A DNA stretch of 64,000 nt from positions 115,318,682 to 115,382,681 of the forward strand of contig CM057466.1 in the NCBI GenBank assembly GCA_030035585.1. The letters run 5' to 3'. The position numbers and the translations under genes are program-made. Positions 31,907 through 43,825 of this stretch are shown in pieces (positions within the stretch are counted from its first letter, which is position 1; each line of letters starts with the position of its first letter). The notes under the pieces were generated by a model. The model searched no databases and was not told the origin of the DNA. It was given only the letters and a program-made list of their open reading frames with translations. The DNA is from Dugong dugon. Lineage: Eukaryota; Chordata; Mammalia; Sirenia; Dugongidae.

Positions 31907-33439
31907 ATATTATAAAGACTAAAAATATTTTAAATTAAGAAGACCTATAAGAATGGTAAAATAAGATAGGTTAAAATATTATCTTGACTGAAAATTCATC
32001 TTTGGTCATTGACAACTCCTCAATTATATTCATACACACATATATACACAAATATGTGCAACAAAATATTTGCATACATATTTTATAGAGAAGAACCAGT
32101 TTTTTTTCCTGTTAGGAACTCCTAATCTCTGTTAGGAATGAAAATACATATGATTGTATTTTTTATTATAAAAAGTGCCCAAATGTATGGAAAAAGAGAA
32201 AGAAATGCTCGGAGTAGTTATCACTGGGCAAAGGAATTTTGGAGAATTTTAATCTTTTTACTTACTTGAATTTTTAAAATTTCTACAATAAACGTATTAT
32301 TTTTATAAGGAAAGGAAATTTTTCCTTTTTATTTTTTAAAGAAAAAACATACCAAATGTTTTCTTCACATGTTGTGTTTCTTTCTCATTTAGAGTGTATT
32401 GTGTTCAGAAGTGAATTTATAATACCAGTAACAACTTTTCTAAAGCTTTTTATGACTGAGTTCATAAAAATAGGAAGCAAATTATTCAACTCTGTCCTTT
32501 CTTTGTCCAGCATCTATGGTTGATTTTATATTATACACTTGCCATAACATGGATTGATGGCTAAGCTGGGGCACTCTTGAACAGTATTGCAAACTACTAA
32601 GCACAGAAAGCCTTTGCTTTCATTCTAGAAAACAGTCATGGACACAGGTCATCAGAACCTAGGATTTTTGTATCCACTGTAGAAAGGTATCCAATCCTTT
32701 TAGTCTCAACTTAAATTACAATTTTCGCAATATGAAATTTACATGGAAACTGTCTTCAGTATAATAAGTACAAGTAATTTATCTGATAAAAGAACACCAA
32801 CAGCAAGTACAGTATAATTTGTGTGCTGACAAATTGTACTTATCCTTCACAGGAAGAAAGGGACACTGCTATGCGTACAGTGGGTCAGGTGTAAGGTCAA
32901 GTATAAGCACTTTTGCTTAATATGTAGCTCCCAGAAGCACCACTCTCTCCTTTCAGAAGACAGATGCAAATTATACCTAATAAAGTTATTATAAATAATT
33001 GCTCCTGCTTCTCTCCTGCATGTTTGGTGAGTTTGGAATGGGAGAACAGGCAGTTATGAATGGGAGATGCCCATAAATGATGAATTAGGAGACATCTGGT
33101 GTAGCACTGCTAATTCTCACTGAAGTTAGAGATGTCGGTTCAGAATTAGTCCTATCGGTTATGGAAGACGAGGCCAAATTGATTCAGGAAGTTAGCTAGG
33201 AAGGGTGAGAAACATAATATTCAGAATGCCTTAGAGATTCTCACTCAATACCTGTGGCTCCTTTGTGGAATGTCACGAGAGAGGCAAACAGGAAGGTGTT
33301 TCTTTTTCACATGATAATGGCTAGAAAACGTAGGATATACATTTGTTATAAAAGGGAAAATAAGTTACCTATAACGTTATGGGTAGAAGTTTCTTACAGT
33401 GAAATGGGGGGAGGGGGAGGCTCTCCATTGGAACAGCAC
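31907..33439. other. Repeat-poor AT-rich intergenic sequence
   Basis: No transposon, exon or RNA gene recognised across about 1.5 kb. 32140-32380 is strongly AT-rich. Confidence 0.4.
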
Positions 33440-33735
33440 TGTTGGAAGTTCTCACCTGGGCCAGGTACTGAGCTAAGTGTGGAGGTGCTGTGAAGAATGA
33501 GATGCTAACCCTCATCTCCAGGAGATTACCGCTAGTGATCACAACCAACTGGCAACCAGGAAATCACAAAGGGTCGGATAAATGCTGTGGTGCGCATAGG
33601 GTGCTATAGACAGGAGGACAGGGCCACCCACCCATCTTCAGAGACATGGGGTTGTTCAGGGAAGGCTTTCCCCAAGATGTGATGCCCAGCCTGAATTTTG
33701 AAACCGGAGGCCTTTCAGCATAGGCTCTGAGGACA
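33440..33735 (+). repeat. Ancient interspersed repeat (unclassified by me)
   Basis: 'GGGCCAGGTACTGAGCTAAG', 'GGATAAATGCTGTGGTGCGC', 'GGGAAGGCTTTCCCCAAGAT', the same class as the copy at 29526. Confidence 0.4.
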
Positions 33736-33839
33736 CAGGTTAGAGTTTGTTAAGTTACGAAGCACGCATCTTCACACGGCTCTCACTATTCTGTCCCTTT
33801 CTCAGGGTCCCTGCCCGAGCATGCTGGAGGGGCAGCAGA

Positions 33840-34110
33840 TTGAGGGCTTAGAGGGAGCAGAGGACAGAGGCTATACAGAGACAGAATCCAGGAAGGGCAG
33901 GAGCCATGCCCAAGAAGCCATCTCGGCTGCAGGGCTGTGGCACCAGAAAGGACAGGTGCAGATCCAGGACCACACCCGAGAAGCTATCTCAGGGCTGAGA
34001 GGGAGCGGAGGGCAGAAGATGTGCAGGAAGCAGAAGCCAGGAAGGACAGGAGCCTATTACAGCTATGGGTCTGTGGCATCAGCCCAGGACGAGTGGAAGA
34101 AGGAGAGATG
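33840..34110 (+). repeat. Diverged tandem duplication, about 150-bp unit
   Basis: Two units start near 33843 and 33992. Each contains GGGCT(T/G)AGAGGGAGC, then GAGG(A)CAGA, then CAG(A)AGCCAGGAAGG(G)CAGGAGCC, then GGCTGTGGCA-type words in the same order. A 98-codon plus-strand frame crosses it but has no recognisable domain. Confidence 0.6.
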
Positions 34111-34169
34111 TGACTGAGTATAGGAGCAGAAATGTTGGGCAGGACTGCAGGGAAGGAAATCACATGTAC

Positions 34170-34560
34170 ATTTTCTGAGTCAGGCTCAATGTGACAGGCT
34201 TCCACAGCTGACTTCTTCATTTAATCTTCACAACAACTCATTATATAGAGGGCAGGATTACACAATAAGCAAGTTACAGGTGGGTTCATTTGTGCCTTCC
34301 CACCAATCTGCAGTACACAATTTCACCTGTCCCCCACCATGTCAAAGATGTGGTGAAAGCCATGTGAAATTGCTCACCACAGATTAGCAAGTAAATACAA
34401 TTAAACCCGTGAGTACCTTGCTCAGTGCAAGCCAGTGCATACTGTGCTTATTGGTTAACCCACCCCTGATTATATAGATGGGGAAGCTGATACTCAGGCC
34501 TATAGTCTGGTGGGTCATAACTCAAATAGAGACTGACTCCAGATCCTAGTCCTTCTTTTC
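34170..34560 (-). repeat. Eroded MIR-like sequence
   Basis: 'TTTAATCTTCACAACAACTC' (34223) and 'ATATAGATGGGGAAGCTGAT' (34474) are MIR-type words in reverse complement, separated by unrelated sequence. Very weak. Confidence 0.35.
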
Positions 34561-34694
34561 ATGGCAGCCAGGGCGCAGTGATGGCGGTTGAGCCTCCTAC
34601 CCACCAGACATTACAGACCCACCATTCCTCCAGGTGGGGAGATTTTTACAAACCATGCCATCCAGAGTTTGGCCTGTTACTTGGTTTTTTGTTT

Positions 34695-34925
34695 GTTTTT
34701 CGGTGAAAATACACACATCTAAACATGTTCCCATTTAACAATTTCTACACATATTGTTCAGTGACATTGGTTACATTCTTCACATTGTCAACATTCTTGT
34801 CACTTCTGCTCTAATTGTTTCACACTCATTAATTTAGACTCATTACCCCCCTTCTCATCTATGCTTTAGAGTTACTGTCATCCCTTTGGTCTCCCATAGA
34901 TAATTTTTTTAAAGGGCAATACTTA
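34695..34925. repeat. Probable old LINE 3' UTR-like repeat
   Basis: 'CGGTGAAAATACACACATCT', 'TTTAACAATTTCTACACATA', 'TTCAGTGACATTGGTTACAT', 'CTCATTACCCCCCTTCTCAT'. I recognise the text as interspersed-repeat sequence common in such genomes, but cannot assign it to a family with certainty. Confidence 0.4.
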
Positions 34926-36247
34926 AAAACTGTTACTTTTTTATGTAATACATTTTTATTAAAGTGACAGAGCCTGTTGACTAGATGGTCCTGACACCCA
35001 GGATTACAGCAGACCCACTAAGTTCAGGGTACCTGTGGTGTCGGCATTCACCACCATTGTGCTGGCCCTCAGTGAATGGCCACCACAGAGGAGGCTCAAG
35101 GGTACGCCTCTCACAGCCTTGGTGAGGGAGAGTCCTCTGGACCCCTTAGGGGAAGTATTTTGAGGTGGGAGAGCAGGTCTTATGTGGTAAATCCACTCTA
35201 GCATTCCATCCCCCTAAGTCTTTGGATACCTTCCTAAGCATGCCAAGAAAGTTCCAATATTCCATGTTTATTTAGCATAGACTGCTTCTAAGTCTAGTCA
35301 GCAGCCAACCAAGCAAACAGGTAGTGCTAACATGCTGAGTCCAGAGTTGGCTACAGTGCTCTCACCACTGAATTAAGCCCAAGCAACATTGTATTTTCCC
35401 CGACTCCACACCCTTAAGGTTCTCTCCCGTACGTGTTCCTCAGATTTCCCTCAATATGCATTGGCAAAATCACAACATCCTTCAGGTGTGTGCTGCGTCT
35501 TCTTAGGGGCCCGCCTTTGTGCCATCCCCTCTGGGGTCTACTGGGACCTGTGTCTGGATATAGGCCTAGAAGAGAGGAGATGTTGTGGGGGCAGTTCTCA
35601 GGAGGAGCACAGACCCTGCAAGGACCCCACTTCCGGGGAGGCCATCCCAATTCTTCAGGCTTGGGGAGCTGGGTCTTCTCAGATGAGGGCATGGTTGCTT
35701 CTTCTGGGAAGGCCATGTGGCTGAATTTGGGGGTCCAATGTCCCTCACCTCTATCAGAACTTCCCTATGTGTCCTCATTTCAACTATCAGAGTTCCACCT
35801 CTTCCCAATCAATGCCTAACGTTGATATAGAAGACCCTGCAAAGTAAGAAACTCAATATGGGTTAAAACAGAGCCATCCGTGAAATCAGACTTTGGGTTT
35901 GATTCTCAGAAATCTCAGCCTTGTGGCTACAGGGGTTAAGGGTTTCTTTTAGGGCACTCATAAAAGCTTTCTGGTCACTTACCTTAAGCCAGGAATTTAG
36001 AGCCCTGAAGTCATCATTTTCTTTCCCCAGTTTCTCTGGTACACTTAAAAGCAAGCAACTCACCCCATTATGTTTCTTATTTTCACGAAAGAATTCAATG
36101 GCCACAGCTACTTGTTCTCCCAAAGCCTCGCTTCCTACAGGTACTTGATTACAGGTGTTTCCAGGTTTACCTTGAAGTAACTGTTTTGCCTCTTCATGTC
36201 ATGGACTTCCAGTTTAGTTATGTTTTTCTGCTTTTAAAACTAATTCC
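34926..36247. other. Unrecognised intergenic sequence
   Basis: Open frames of 80-128 codons lie on both strands at 35389-35819 in a GC-richer patch, mutually overlapping and without domains. There is no splice-site or start-codon context that singles one out. Confidence 0.4.
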
Positions 36248-36662
36248 ACCCAACCCATTGCCGTCGAGTCAATTCTGACTCCCCTACAGGACAGAGTAGA
36301 TCTGTCCCTTAGGGTTTCCAAGGCTGTAAATCTTTACAGAAAGGAGCCCTGGTGGCTCAGTGGTTAAGCGCTTGGCTGCTAACCAAAAGGTCCACAGTTT
36401 GAACTCACCAGCCGCTCCACAGAAGAAAGATGTGGCAGTCTGCTTCCATAAAGGTTTGCAGCCCTGGAAACCCTACAGGGCAGTTCTACTCTGTGCTATA
36501 GGATCGCTATGAGTCGGAATCCACTTGACAGCAGTGGGGGGCGGTAGTAATCTTTACCAAAGCACACTGCCATATCATTCTCCCACAGAGAGGCTGGTGG
36601 GTTCAAACTGCAACCTTTCGGTTAGCAGCAAAGGGCTTTAACCACTGTGCCACGAGGGCTCC
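36248..36662 (-). mobile_element. AfroSINE split by another AfroSINE
   Basis: Outer reverse-complement copy: 36248-36337 ('CATTGCCGTCGAGTCAATTC') and 36558-36662 (ending 'TGTGCCACGAGGGCTCC'). The halves are contiguous in the consensus once the inner SINE is removed. Confidence 0.93.
36338..36547 (+). mobile_element. AfroSINE nested in an opposite AfroSINE
   Basis: Long-type plus-strand copy from 'GGAGCCCTGGTGGCTCAGTG' to 'CGCTATGAGTCGGAATCC'. The target duplication TAAATCTTTAC (36327-36337) / TAATCTTTAC (36548-36557) lies within the outer SINE. Opposite orientation means that an RNA across 36248-36662 could fold into a long hairpin. Confidence 0.95.
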
Positions 36663-37762
36663 TTTATAACTAACCAGGGTACCATGAATCCAAAGGGCAA
36701 TCAATCTTCCCCCTTGTAATACATTTCTATTAAGGAGGTGAAGTATGATGTTAGAAATCTTGTGTTTTGGACCATATTGAGGTATTTTGATATAGCAGAG
36801 TGAGGTAGGAGTAAAGATAATTTTTGTTTCACTTCTTCCATCCCCCTATTGTAAGCATGCATTTCTCTTGAGAGAGGTTCCCATGAGAGCAAAGCAAGAA
36901 AGCATCAGTTAGAAATAATGAATGCTAAAACTGGCCTTTTAAAAATGCATTTAAAGGCAGCTTTTTACAAGAGTCTTCTTTTATGGTAGTTACTTTTTTT
37001 TTTTTTTAACTGTGCATTATAACAGCAATCTTCAAACTTTTTCCTCATTGATCCTTTCAAAAAAATTGGAAAAGTATGTATCCCGTTGTATATTTTATGT
37101 TGGCAGCTAAAAGTTTTCATTATAAGTATAAATAGTTACAACAAAGTAGTTGTAACTATAATTATATGCATTTTTGTATATTCTATTAACATTTTAAAAC
37201 AAAACTGTTATATCACTTTCAACTTTATCAAATTACATTTAAATTCCATAATGATTTGATACCTACCTTCACCCATTCTTAAAAACAACATGGACAAGCT
37301 TTTCTCTAACATTTGAAAAATGTGTGCATCTCTTTTTGCTAGAGCATACTTTGCCAAGAGCTAAAATTATAACTCATGCAAATATCTAATGACCATGTAT
37401 CAAATATTTTATTCAACTTATTAATTAATGAGAGAAGAATTAATGAATAATATATTCAGACTAGTTCAAAAAGTATTTCAGGAACTAGGTGTTTATAGGC
37501 AATTTAATAAAGGAACGTTAGGATAAGAATGCTGGGTTATATGTAAAACTGGTTAATATCCTAGAGGGCAATAAACTGTATCCTTTGGGGTTATATTTTC
37601 CTACTGGACAGAAATTATTTGTATCTCTCCTGGGAAGATCTTCAAGTTAACCTGTAACTTCACTAAATCTGAAACTTTTAATAAAAAGAGTGATTTGAAA
37701 GTCCTGTCATCTTTGGGTGGGCCTGTGCCTTCATATGATATGAAACAACCTGCTGTCCTCCT
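36663..37762. other. Repeat-poor, very AT-rich intergenic sequence
   Basis: No transposon or exon recognised. 36960-37500 is especially AT-rich. Confidence 0.4.
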
Positions 37763-38197
37763 TGTTGTGGACTGAATTGTGTCCCTCAGGAAGATACACT
37801 GAAGTCCTAACCTCTGGTACCTGTGAATTTGACCTTATTTTGAAATAGGGTCTTTGAAGATGTTATCAATTAACTTAACATGAGGTCATACTGGAGTAGG
37901 CTGAGCCCTAATCCTACGTGACTAAGGCCCTTATAAAAGAGAAGATACACAGAGACAAGGAGAAAGAAGAAGCACACCATGTGATGCTGTAGCTACAAAC
38001 CAAGGAATGCCTGGAGCTACCAGAAGGTGGGAGAGAGGCAGGAACAGATTCTCCCTCAGAGCCTCGGAAGGAATCAAGATGGCCAACACTTTGATCTTGG
38101 ACTCTCAGCCTCCATAACTGTGAGAGAATAAATTTATGTGGTTTAAAGCCACCCACTTTGTGGTATTTTGTTACAGCATCCCTAGGAAACTAGTACA
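37763..38197 (+). mobile_element. MLT1-type ERVL-MaLR solo LTR
   Basis: Starts 'TGTTGTGGACTGAATTGTGT' and includes the internal 'CCCTTATAAAAGAG' TATA-like block, 'CACACCATGTGATG', 'TTGATCTTGGACTCTCAGCC' and the polyadenylation stretch 'GAGAATAAATTTATGTGG'. It ends 'GGTATTTTGTTACAGCATCC' followed by 'TAGTACA'. 435 bp, no internal region. Confidence 0.92.
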
Positions 38198-38265
38198 CTC
38201 CTTTTCACCTTATTTCCAAGTTTTCGCTATAAGTACTATCATCCTAAAATTTAGGTGGCAACTTT

Positions 38266-38450
38266 AGATTACAGATTAACAACATGGACTTTGGGATGTG
38301 GGTTCAAATTCAGCTCTGCTACTTATGAGTATTGTGACCTTGCGCAAATTACATAATCTCTCTGTGTGTCAGTTTCCGCATGTGTAAAAAGATTGAGGAT
38401 ACTAATAGTACTTACATCATAGGGATACTATGATAATTAATGATTGCATG
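38266..38450 (+). mobile_element. MIR SINE
   Basis: 'AACATGGACTTTGGGATGTG', 'GGTTCAAATTCAGCTCTGCT', 'TTGTGACCTTGCGCAAATTA', 'GTCAGTTTCCGCATGTGTAA' appear in MIR order. Confidence 0.93.
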
Positions 38451-38454
38451 GTAT

Positions 38455-38792
38455 TTATCTTTCTATTCTTCTACTTTCAACTTTTCAGTGTCTCATATTT
38501 GATGTGAGGTCTCTTAGACCTCAAGCATATAGTTTGATTTTTAAGAATAATCTAATCTGACTTTTTATTGGATTATTTAGTCCATTTACATTTAACATAT
38601 ATAAATTGACATTTGGGTTTAACTCTACTGTCTATTATTTGTCTTCTATTTCTTTCATTTGTTTTTCTTTTTTTAAAAACTCTTTTCCTGCCTTCTTTTA
38701 GATTAATTTGGATTAAAAAAGTACTTTTTGTATTCTATTTACCCTTCTTAGTTATACATTCTTTTATTCTTCTTCTAGTGATTACTCTAGGG
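38455..38792 (-). mobile_element. Old L1-lineage 5' region, antisense (part 1)
   Basis: 'GGTCTCTTAGACCTCAAGCA', 'TTGGATTATTTAGTCCATTT', 'ACATTTGGGTTTAACTCTAC' and 'CCTGCCTTCTTTTAGATTAA' match the antisense 5' part of old L1M elements. It is interrupted by a hAT element. Confidence 0.75.
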
Positions 38793-39026
38793 CAGTGCTG
38801 TCCAGTAGAACTTTCTGCCATAATGGAAATGTTCTATAACTGAGCTGTCCAATGTGGTAGCTGTCAGCCTCATGTGGCTACTAAGTACTTTAAATGTAAA
38901 ATGTGCTTAGGGTGACCAAGGAACTGAATTTTTAAGTTTGGTTATAATTAAGTTAAATTTACCTTAAACGGAGACAAAATTGGTGTCACTACATGTGGCT
39001 AGTAGCTATCATATTGGACAGGACAG
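38793..39026 (+). mobile_element. hAT-Charlie-type non-autonomous transposon
   Basis: Starts 'CAGTGCTGTCCAGTAGAACT', has 'GTAGCTGTCAGCCTCATGTG', 'AAGGAACTGAATTTTTAA' and 'ACATGTGGCTAGTAGCTATC', and ends GGACAG. The 8-bp flanks CTCTAGGG (38785-38792) and CTCTAAAG (39027-39034) match at six positions, as expected for an old hAT 8-bp target duplication. Confidence 0.85.
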
Positions 39027-39034
39027 CTCTAAAG

Positions 39035-40760
39035 ATTATAACTTGAATCTTTGACTTGTCACTGTTGGCTATAAATTTGTACTTTCAATTCCCAGACAAT
39101 AGAAAGACCTTATACCATTGACTCAGTTTACCCCCTCTTGTTTTTATTATCAGATATTTTAATTCCTTGTATGTTTCAAACCCAGAAAAAATTGTTTTAA
39201 GAAGTCAGTATTTTTCATTGTTTCTTATATTACTGACCTGCCATCTTGAATATATTTCCTTTTGTCTGGAAAATTCCCTTTATTATGTCTGTCAGTTTGG
39301 AGCTGATGGTGACAAATTTCCTTCAGTTTTAATTTTACTGATCATATTTTTATCTTGCCTTTGTTTTCGAAGGATATTTTCACTAGTAAAGAATTCTAGA
39401 TTGGCAGTTATTTTCCCTCAGTACTTCAAAGATGGCATTGCACTGCCTTCTTGCTTCCATTGAAAAAGTCAGTTTTAAGTTTATTGTTGCTCCTTTGAAG
39501 ATAATCTTTTTTTCCCTCTGGTTCCTTTTAAGATTTTCTTTTTGTCTTTAGTTTCCAACAGTTTTACTAAAACATATGTAGGTTTGGTTTTTGTTTTTAT
39601 TTATCCTGCTTGGGATTTTTAGAGGTTCATGAATCTTTGGCTTTATGTATTTTTGTCATTGTTGACCCTCATCTCCTTAAATACTGATTCTGCCCATTCT
39701 CTTTCTCTCTCTCTGAGACTCCATGTACATATTTGCTAGAATTTTCCCACTGTATCTCATGTGTTTTTTATATTCTTTTCTGTGTTTTCCATCCTTTTTC
39801 CCGTGTCCTTCATCTGGATATTATCTACTGACTTAACTTTTTCCTTTCTGCTGTGCCTAATCTACTGCTAAATATTGGTATAGTTCTACTTTTCATTATT
39901 GTATTTTTTAGTTCTAAAATTTCCATTTTATTATTTTTTATAGATTGTAGATAGCTGGTGACATTCTCTATTTTGTCATCTATATTCTTGAATGTATTAG
40001 TTAGTTATTTTAAATTCTACATCTGATAAACTCCAAAAACTGAATTGCTGTGGGTCTATTTTTCTTGTTTTCAATCATTTGGATCACCCGCTTGGCATGT
40101 TTAACAATTTTTGACTAAACGTTGTGCATTGGGTATAAAAAATTACAGAGGCTCTGGATAATGTTATGTTCCACAAGAGGGTAACTCATTTTATACTGGC
40201 CTACAGTTATACTAGGGGCAGATCAGTTTGATTTAATCAGGGGGGAACAGGTTCAAGGATGTTTCTGATTTTACTAGTTACGCCTAGGGAATAATCCTCT
40301 AGGGATTCAGCTGAAAGCTGAATGTTTACTAAGGCTTTCCTTTTTGGTCGGCCCTGATAGAAGTTCTGCTTAGTTTGTTTTTTGTTTTTAATTTTGGCAG
40401 CCTTCTCTTTGGTTCCTTGGCCCTCACCAGAGTGTCAAAACCAATTTTTAGGATATGGCAAATACCTTAAAGGCAAAAGCCTTGAGGAATGCTAGGCACA
40501 CTTCTTTGGAGTTTTCTTTTCACAGGGATCTTTGCCTTTGTCCTGGTGTTGGTTGTACTGAATTCCAATTTTTGTCTCCTTAGATCCATGAAACAGCTAT
40601 TTATACTGGCCTCTGTATGTGCAATGTGAGCTGGCAAATGCTCTGAAAGGGAATAGCTGTGGAGAAGATCCAGCTCACCCCACCGGTTTTCCCTCCTTCT
40701 GGGATTTGGGCCCTTAACGTCTTGAGTGCTCAAGTTGTTTCTAATGCCTTCAAAAAACTG
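39035..40760 (-). mobile_element. Old L1-lineage 5' region/ORF1, antisense (part 2)
   Basis: Continues after the hAT insertion: 'GGATATTTTCACTAGTAAAG', 'TTCTAGATTGGCAGTTATTT', 'CCTTTTAAGATTTTCTTTTT', 'GTTCATGAATCTTTGGCTTT', 'CTACATCTGATAAACTCCAA', 'GTTGTGCATTGGGTATAAAA'. The same text types recur in the intronic L1 at 54355-56915. All open frames are short and broken. Confidence 0.75.
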
Positions 40761-40912
40761 TTTTTGAATTCTATCCAGCTTTTACCGCTATTATTATGGG
40801 AAGATTGCTCTGATTAAACTACTCGATCATAACCAGAAGTATAAGTTCCATTATCAGGATTAAAGGAGTTATATTAAGTGCTAATAGTAGCGCATCTCTT
40901 TCTTCATTGCCA

Positions 40913-41089
40913 TGAACTCAGCTTTGACTCATGGTGATTCCATGTGTTTCAGAGTAGAACTGCACTCCATAGGGTTTTCAATCTTTCAGAAGTAGATCAT
41001 CAGGCCTTTCTTCTGAGATACCTCTGGGTGGATTCCAACCGCCAATCTTTCAGTTAGTAGCTAAGCGCTTAGCCATTTGTGCCAGCCAG
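40913..41089 (-). mobile_element. AfroSINE-related SINE, diverged
   Basis: 'CATTGCCATGAACTCAGCTT', 'GGTGATTCCATGTGTTTCAG', 'ATCAGGCCTTTCTTCTGAGA', 'CAGTTAGTAGCTAAGCGCTT'. It is the same subtype as the copy at 31697. Confidence 0.88.
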
Positions 41090-41334
41090 AGACATAGGAA
41101 TGCATAGGATTTAGTAATTTCTTTATAAATGTTAGCTCTTACAGTCTCTCATGAGCAATGAAAATAATGTTCCATTTCCTTAGCTTAAAATCCAAGTTCT
41201 ACCCCTACCTCACCCAACTTCTCCTGTCAGGCTTATATTCTATTATTTCTCTCAGATGCTTAAGACTTGAACTCTAGATTACTCAATGTTCTCTTAAAAA
41301 GTACATCTTTTACACATGCATTGGACAAAGTAAT

Positions 41335-41500
41335 TCAATCAACAAATACTTATTGAGCAGCTACAGAGGCTCAAGCACTCTTCAAGGTACTAGGACATAG
41401 CAGTGAATAAAACAAAGTCTCTACTCCCACAGTGCTTTGGAGCTTGCATTCTAGCAGGACAGACAGATAACAAAGTCTGTTTAGGATATTCAAAGAGATA
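41335..41500 (+). repeat. Ancient interspersed repeat (unclassified by me), head portion
   Basis: 'AAATACTTATTGAGCAGCTA', 'CATAGCAGTGAATAAAACAA', 'CTTGCATTCTAGCAGGACAG', the head of the class whose body is seen at 27680. Confidence 0.6.
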
Positions 41501-42012
41501 AATGAAACCTGAAACAAAACAGGCAAAAATGAAATAAGGACAGATGGATAAGAAAAAGAACTAATGAGAAACCATCAAACTAAAAAATATAGTTATTGAA
41601 ATAACATAAACTGTCAAAGACAAAAGTAACTCAGAGACAAAATTAACAAAGGCTGTTTATTCATAAACTTGCAGCAAGAGATCCATCTGCTGTCACTTTT
41701 ACTTCAGTAAGAGCTCAAGGGTGTTAGGAAAGTCAGTGTCATAGAGTAAAAACAGGAAACACTGAGAGTCTCTGATTGGTAAGTTTTTTATTAAAGTGGG
41801 ATTTTTGGAAGTGGAAACTTTATAATTGGTCGTCAGGTATATTTGACAGTCCTCAGTTGGCTGCAAGGGGGCAAGCGATCAGTTTTGGGACATTCCAAAA
41901 CAGGAAGGATTGTAGGAGCAAAGTGTTTTGTATGGCTGGCCATTTCCTGGAACAAGTGGGAGTGGGTAGGGGCTGTTTTCTGGTAATTGTCTTTGTGAGA
42001 AGATGATTACCT
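41501..42012. other. Unrecognised sequence, possibly an eroded LTR
   Basis: Read on the minus strand, 41580-41800 has 'CAATCAGAGACTCTCAGTG', then a 'GAATAAACAG' polyadenylation-like word, which could be LTR-derived. No clean TG...CA ends were found. Confidence 0.25.
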
Positions 42013-42595
42013 TGCATCTTAGTTATCTAGTGCTGCTATAACAGAAATACCACAAGTTGATGTCTTTAACAAACAGGAATTTATTCTCTAACAGTTTAGG
42101 AGGCTGGAAGTGCAAATTCAGGGTGCCAGCTCTGGGGACGGTCCTTGTCTCCTTTCAACATCTGTGGGCCCAGGGACCTTGGAGATCTCCATGTCTCTTG
42201 GCATCAATCTTCCCCTGGGTCTAGGATGTTCTCAGCACAGGGACCCTGGGCCCAAAGGATACACTCCACTCCTGGCTCTTCTTTCTTGGTCGTAGCAGGT
42301 CCCTCTCCTTTCTGTTTACTTCTCTCTCCTTTTATCTCTTGTAAGATAAAAGGCATAACTCAAGCAAGTGTGTGACTTGAGTAAGGGTGGTGACTTAAGT
42401 AAGGGTGGTATGACTCAAGATACACCCTACCCTAATCCCATCTCACTAACACATAGAGGTCAAGATTTATAACACATCATGAAATGGAGGATAATTTCGT
42501 TAGATCACAAAATGGAAGATGATCACATAATACTGGGAATCATGGCCTAGCCAAGTTGACACATATTTTTGGTGGGCACAACTGAATCCATGACA
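42013..42595 (-). mobile_element. MaLR-like solo LTR
   Basis: Reverse-complement copy of the LTR family at 14334: 'TTAGTTATCTAGTGCTGCTA', 'ACAGAAATACCACAAG', 'GTCTAGGATGTTCTCAGCAC', 'GGAATCATGGCCTAGCCAAG', ending 'ATCCATGACA'. Around 42360-42420 the word 'ACTTGAGTAAGGGTGGT' is locally tandem-duplicated. Flanks CCTTG / TCTTG are an imperfect 5-bp duplication. Confidence 0.88.
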
Positions 42596-43825
42596 TCTTG
42601 ATAGGCAGTTTCTCAAAACAGAGGCCATATCCCTTTTCAGATTCCCATGGAGCATTACAGAAATGACTGCTTACTGGAGGGTGGGCAGTAGGAGACTTCA
42701 CAAATATTCTTGTACATTAAACATTTTGGAACTTAGAATATAAAACCTATTTAATTAATAAATAAATAGTTGAAAAGTCTGACTACATACTTGGCCAGGA
42801 AGAAAACCTCAAATTTAAAAAATGGAAAGAGGTCAAACCAAATTCTTAAATTATAAGTTAACAACAAACTCAAATATAGTTACATTCAGAACCCTCTTAA
42901 GACTTAACAGGTATTAGACTACTCTTTGAGAGCAATTTAAGGGAATAATAAAATTTAGGGACTAATAAAATCTAGGGAAAGGTGAACATGTTTGCATGTA
43001 AAAAAGAAGACCAAGCGAGGAAGTAGAAATTAAAAATACCAGAAATCCAAAGAATGGATGAAATAAGGAGTGAAGGGTGAATATAGGAGAGGAATTAGCC
43101 TTGGAAATTGTTTCAACCTCTGAAATAGGAAAAGGAAAAGGGAAATTCTGAGGTGGAAAAGAAGGATGCTTTCCTTAAATGGGCTCTCAGTTAACTTGAT
43201 GTGCTAAAGGTCAGAGACCCAGAGGAAAGTGGAAAATATTTCATACAGCTGTGGAAAATCACTTTCGAGCACCACAAATGAAACAAATGCATTTACACGG
43301 CAGCTGTGAGGGACCACCAGATGGAATGGCGCCCATTCCTGGTGGAAGTTTCATGGCTTTCTCCAACAGTTCCTGGGGTCTGGGAGCAGCAAGGGAGAAG
43401 CAGAAGGTAGCTGCTATCTTCAGCCTACCAAGCAAGAGGGATCAAAGAATTGTAGAGTGCTCTCCAGGTTGTCGCTGAATTCCAGGAACACTGATCTAGC
43501 TGTTTTCGTATATGCTAGCACCATGTTGGAAACTCAAGAACCTCACTGTGGGTACAGGCATATAAACACTTGACTTCAATGCATGGCGGTAATATAAGAG
43601 CTATACACGAGGCACTGTGGGAAAATGGAGGAGGAACATGGAACTCAGCTTTGGAGGAGGCGATAAGAAGTCTTGTTGGATGGTGCTGGAGCTTTGAAAG
43701 GGTGCTGAGAATAAATGAGAGGAAGAGAGGTGGATGTGAGCAGGAACTACTGCAGGAGCAGAGGCTGGGGAACTGAGAAACTTGATGTATGAAGGTTACA
43801 AAGGCAATTTGGTTTTATTGAAGTG
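42596..43825. other. Unrecognised intergenic sequence
   Basis: Purine-rich in parts (43000-43250, 43600-43780). No transposon or exon recognised. Confidence 0.4.

Noticed and set aside
35389-35819. Overlapping 80-128 codon frames on both strands
   Set aside because: Same reasoning: GC-richer patch, mutual overlap, no recognised family.
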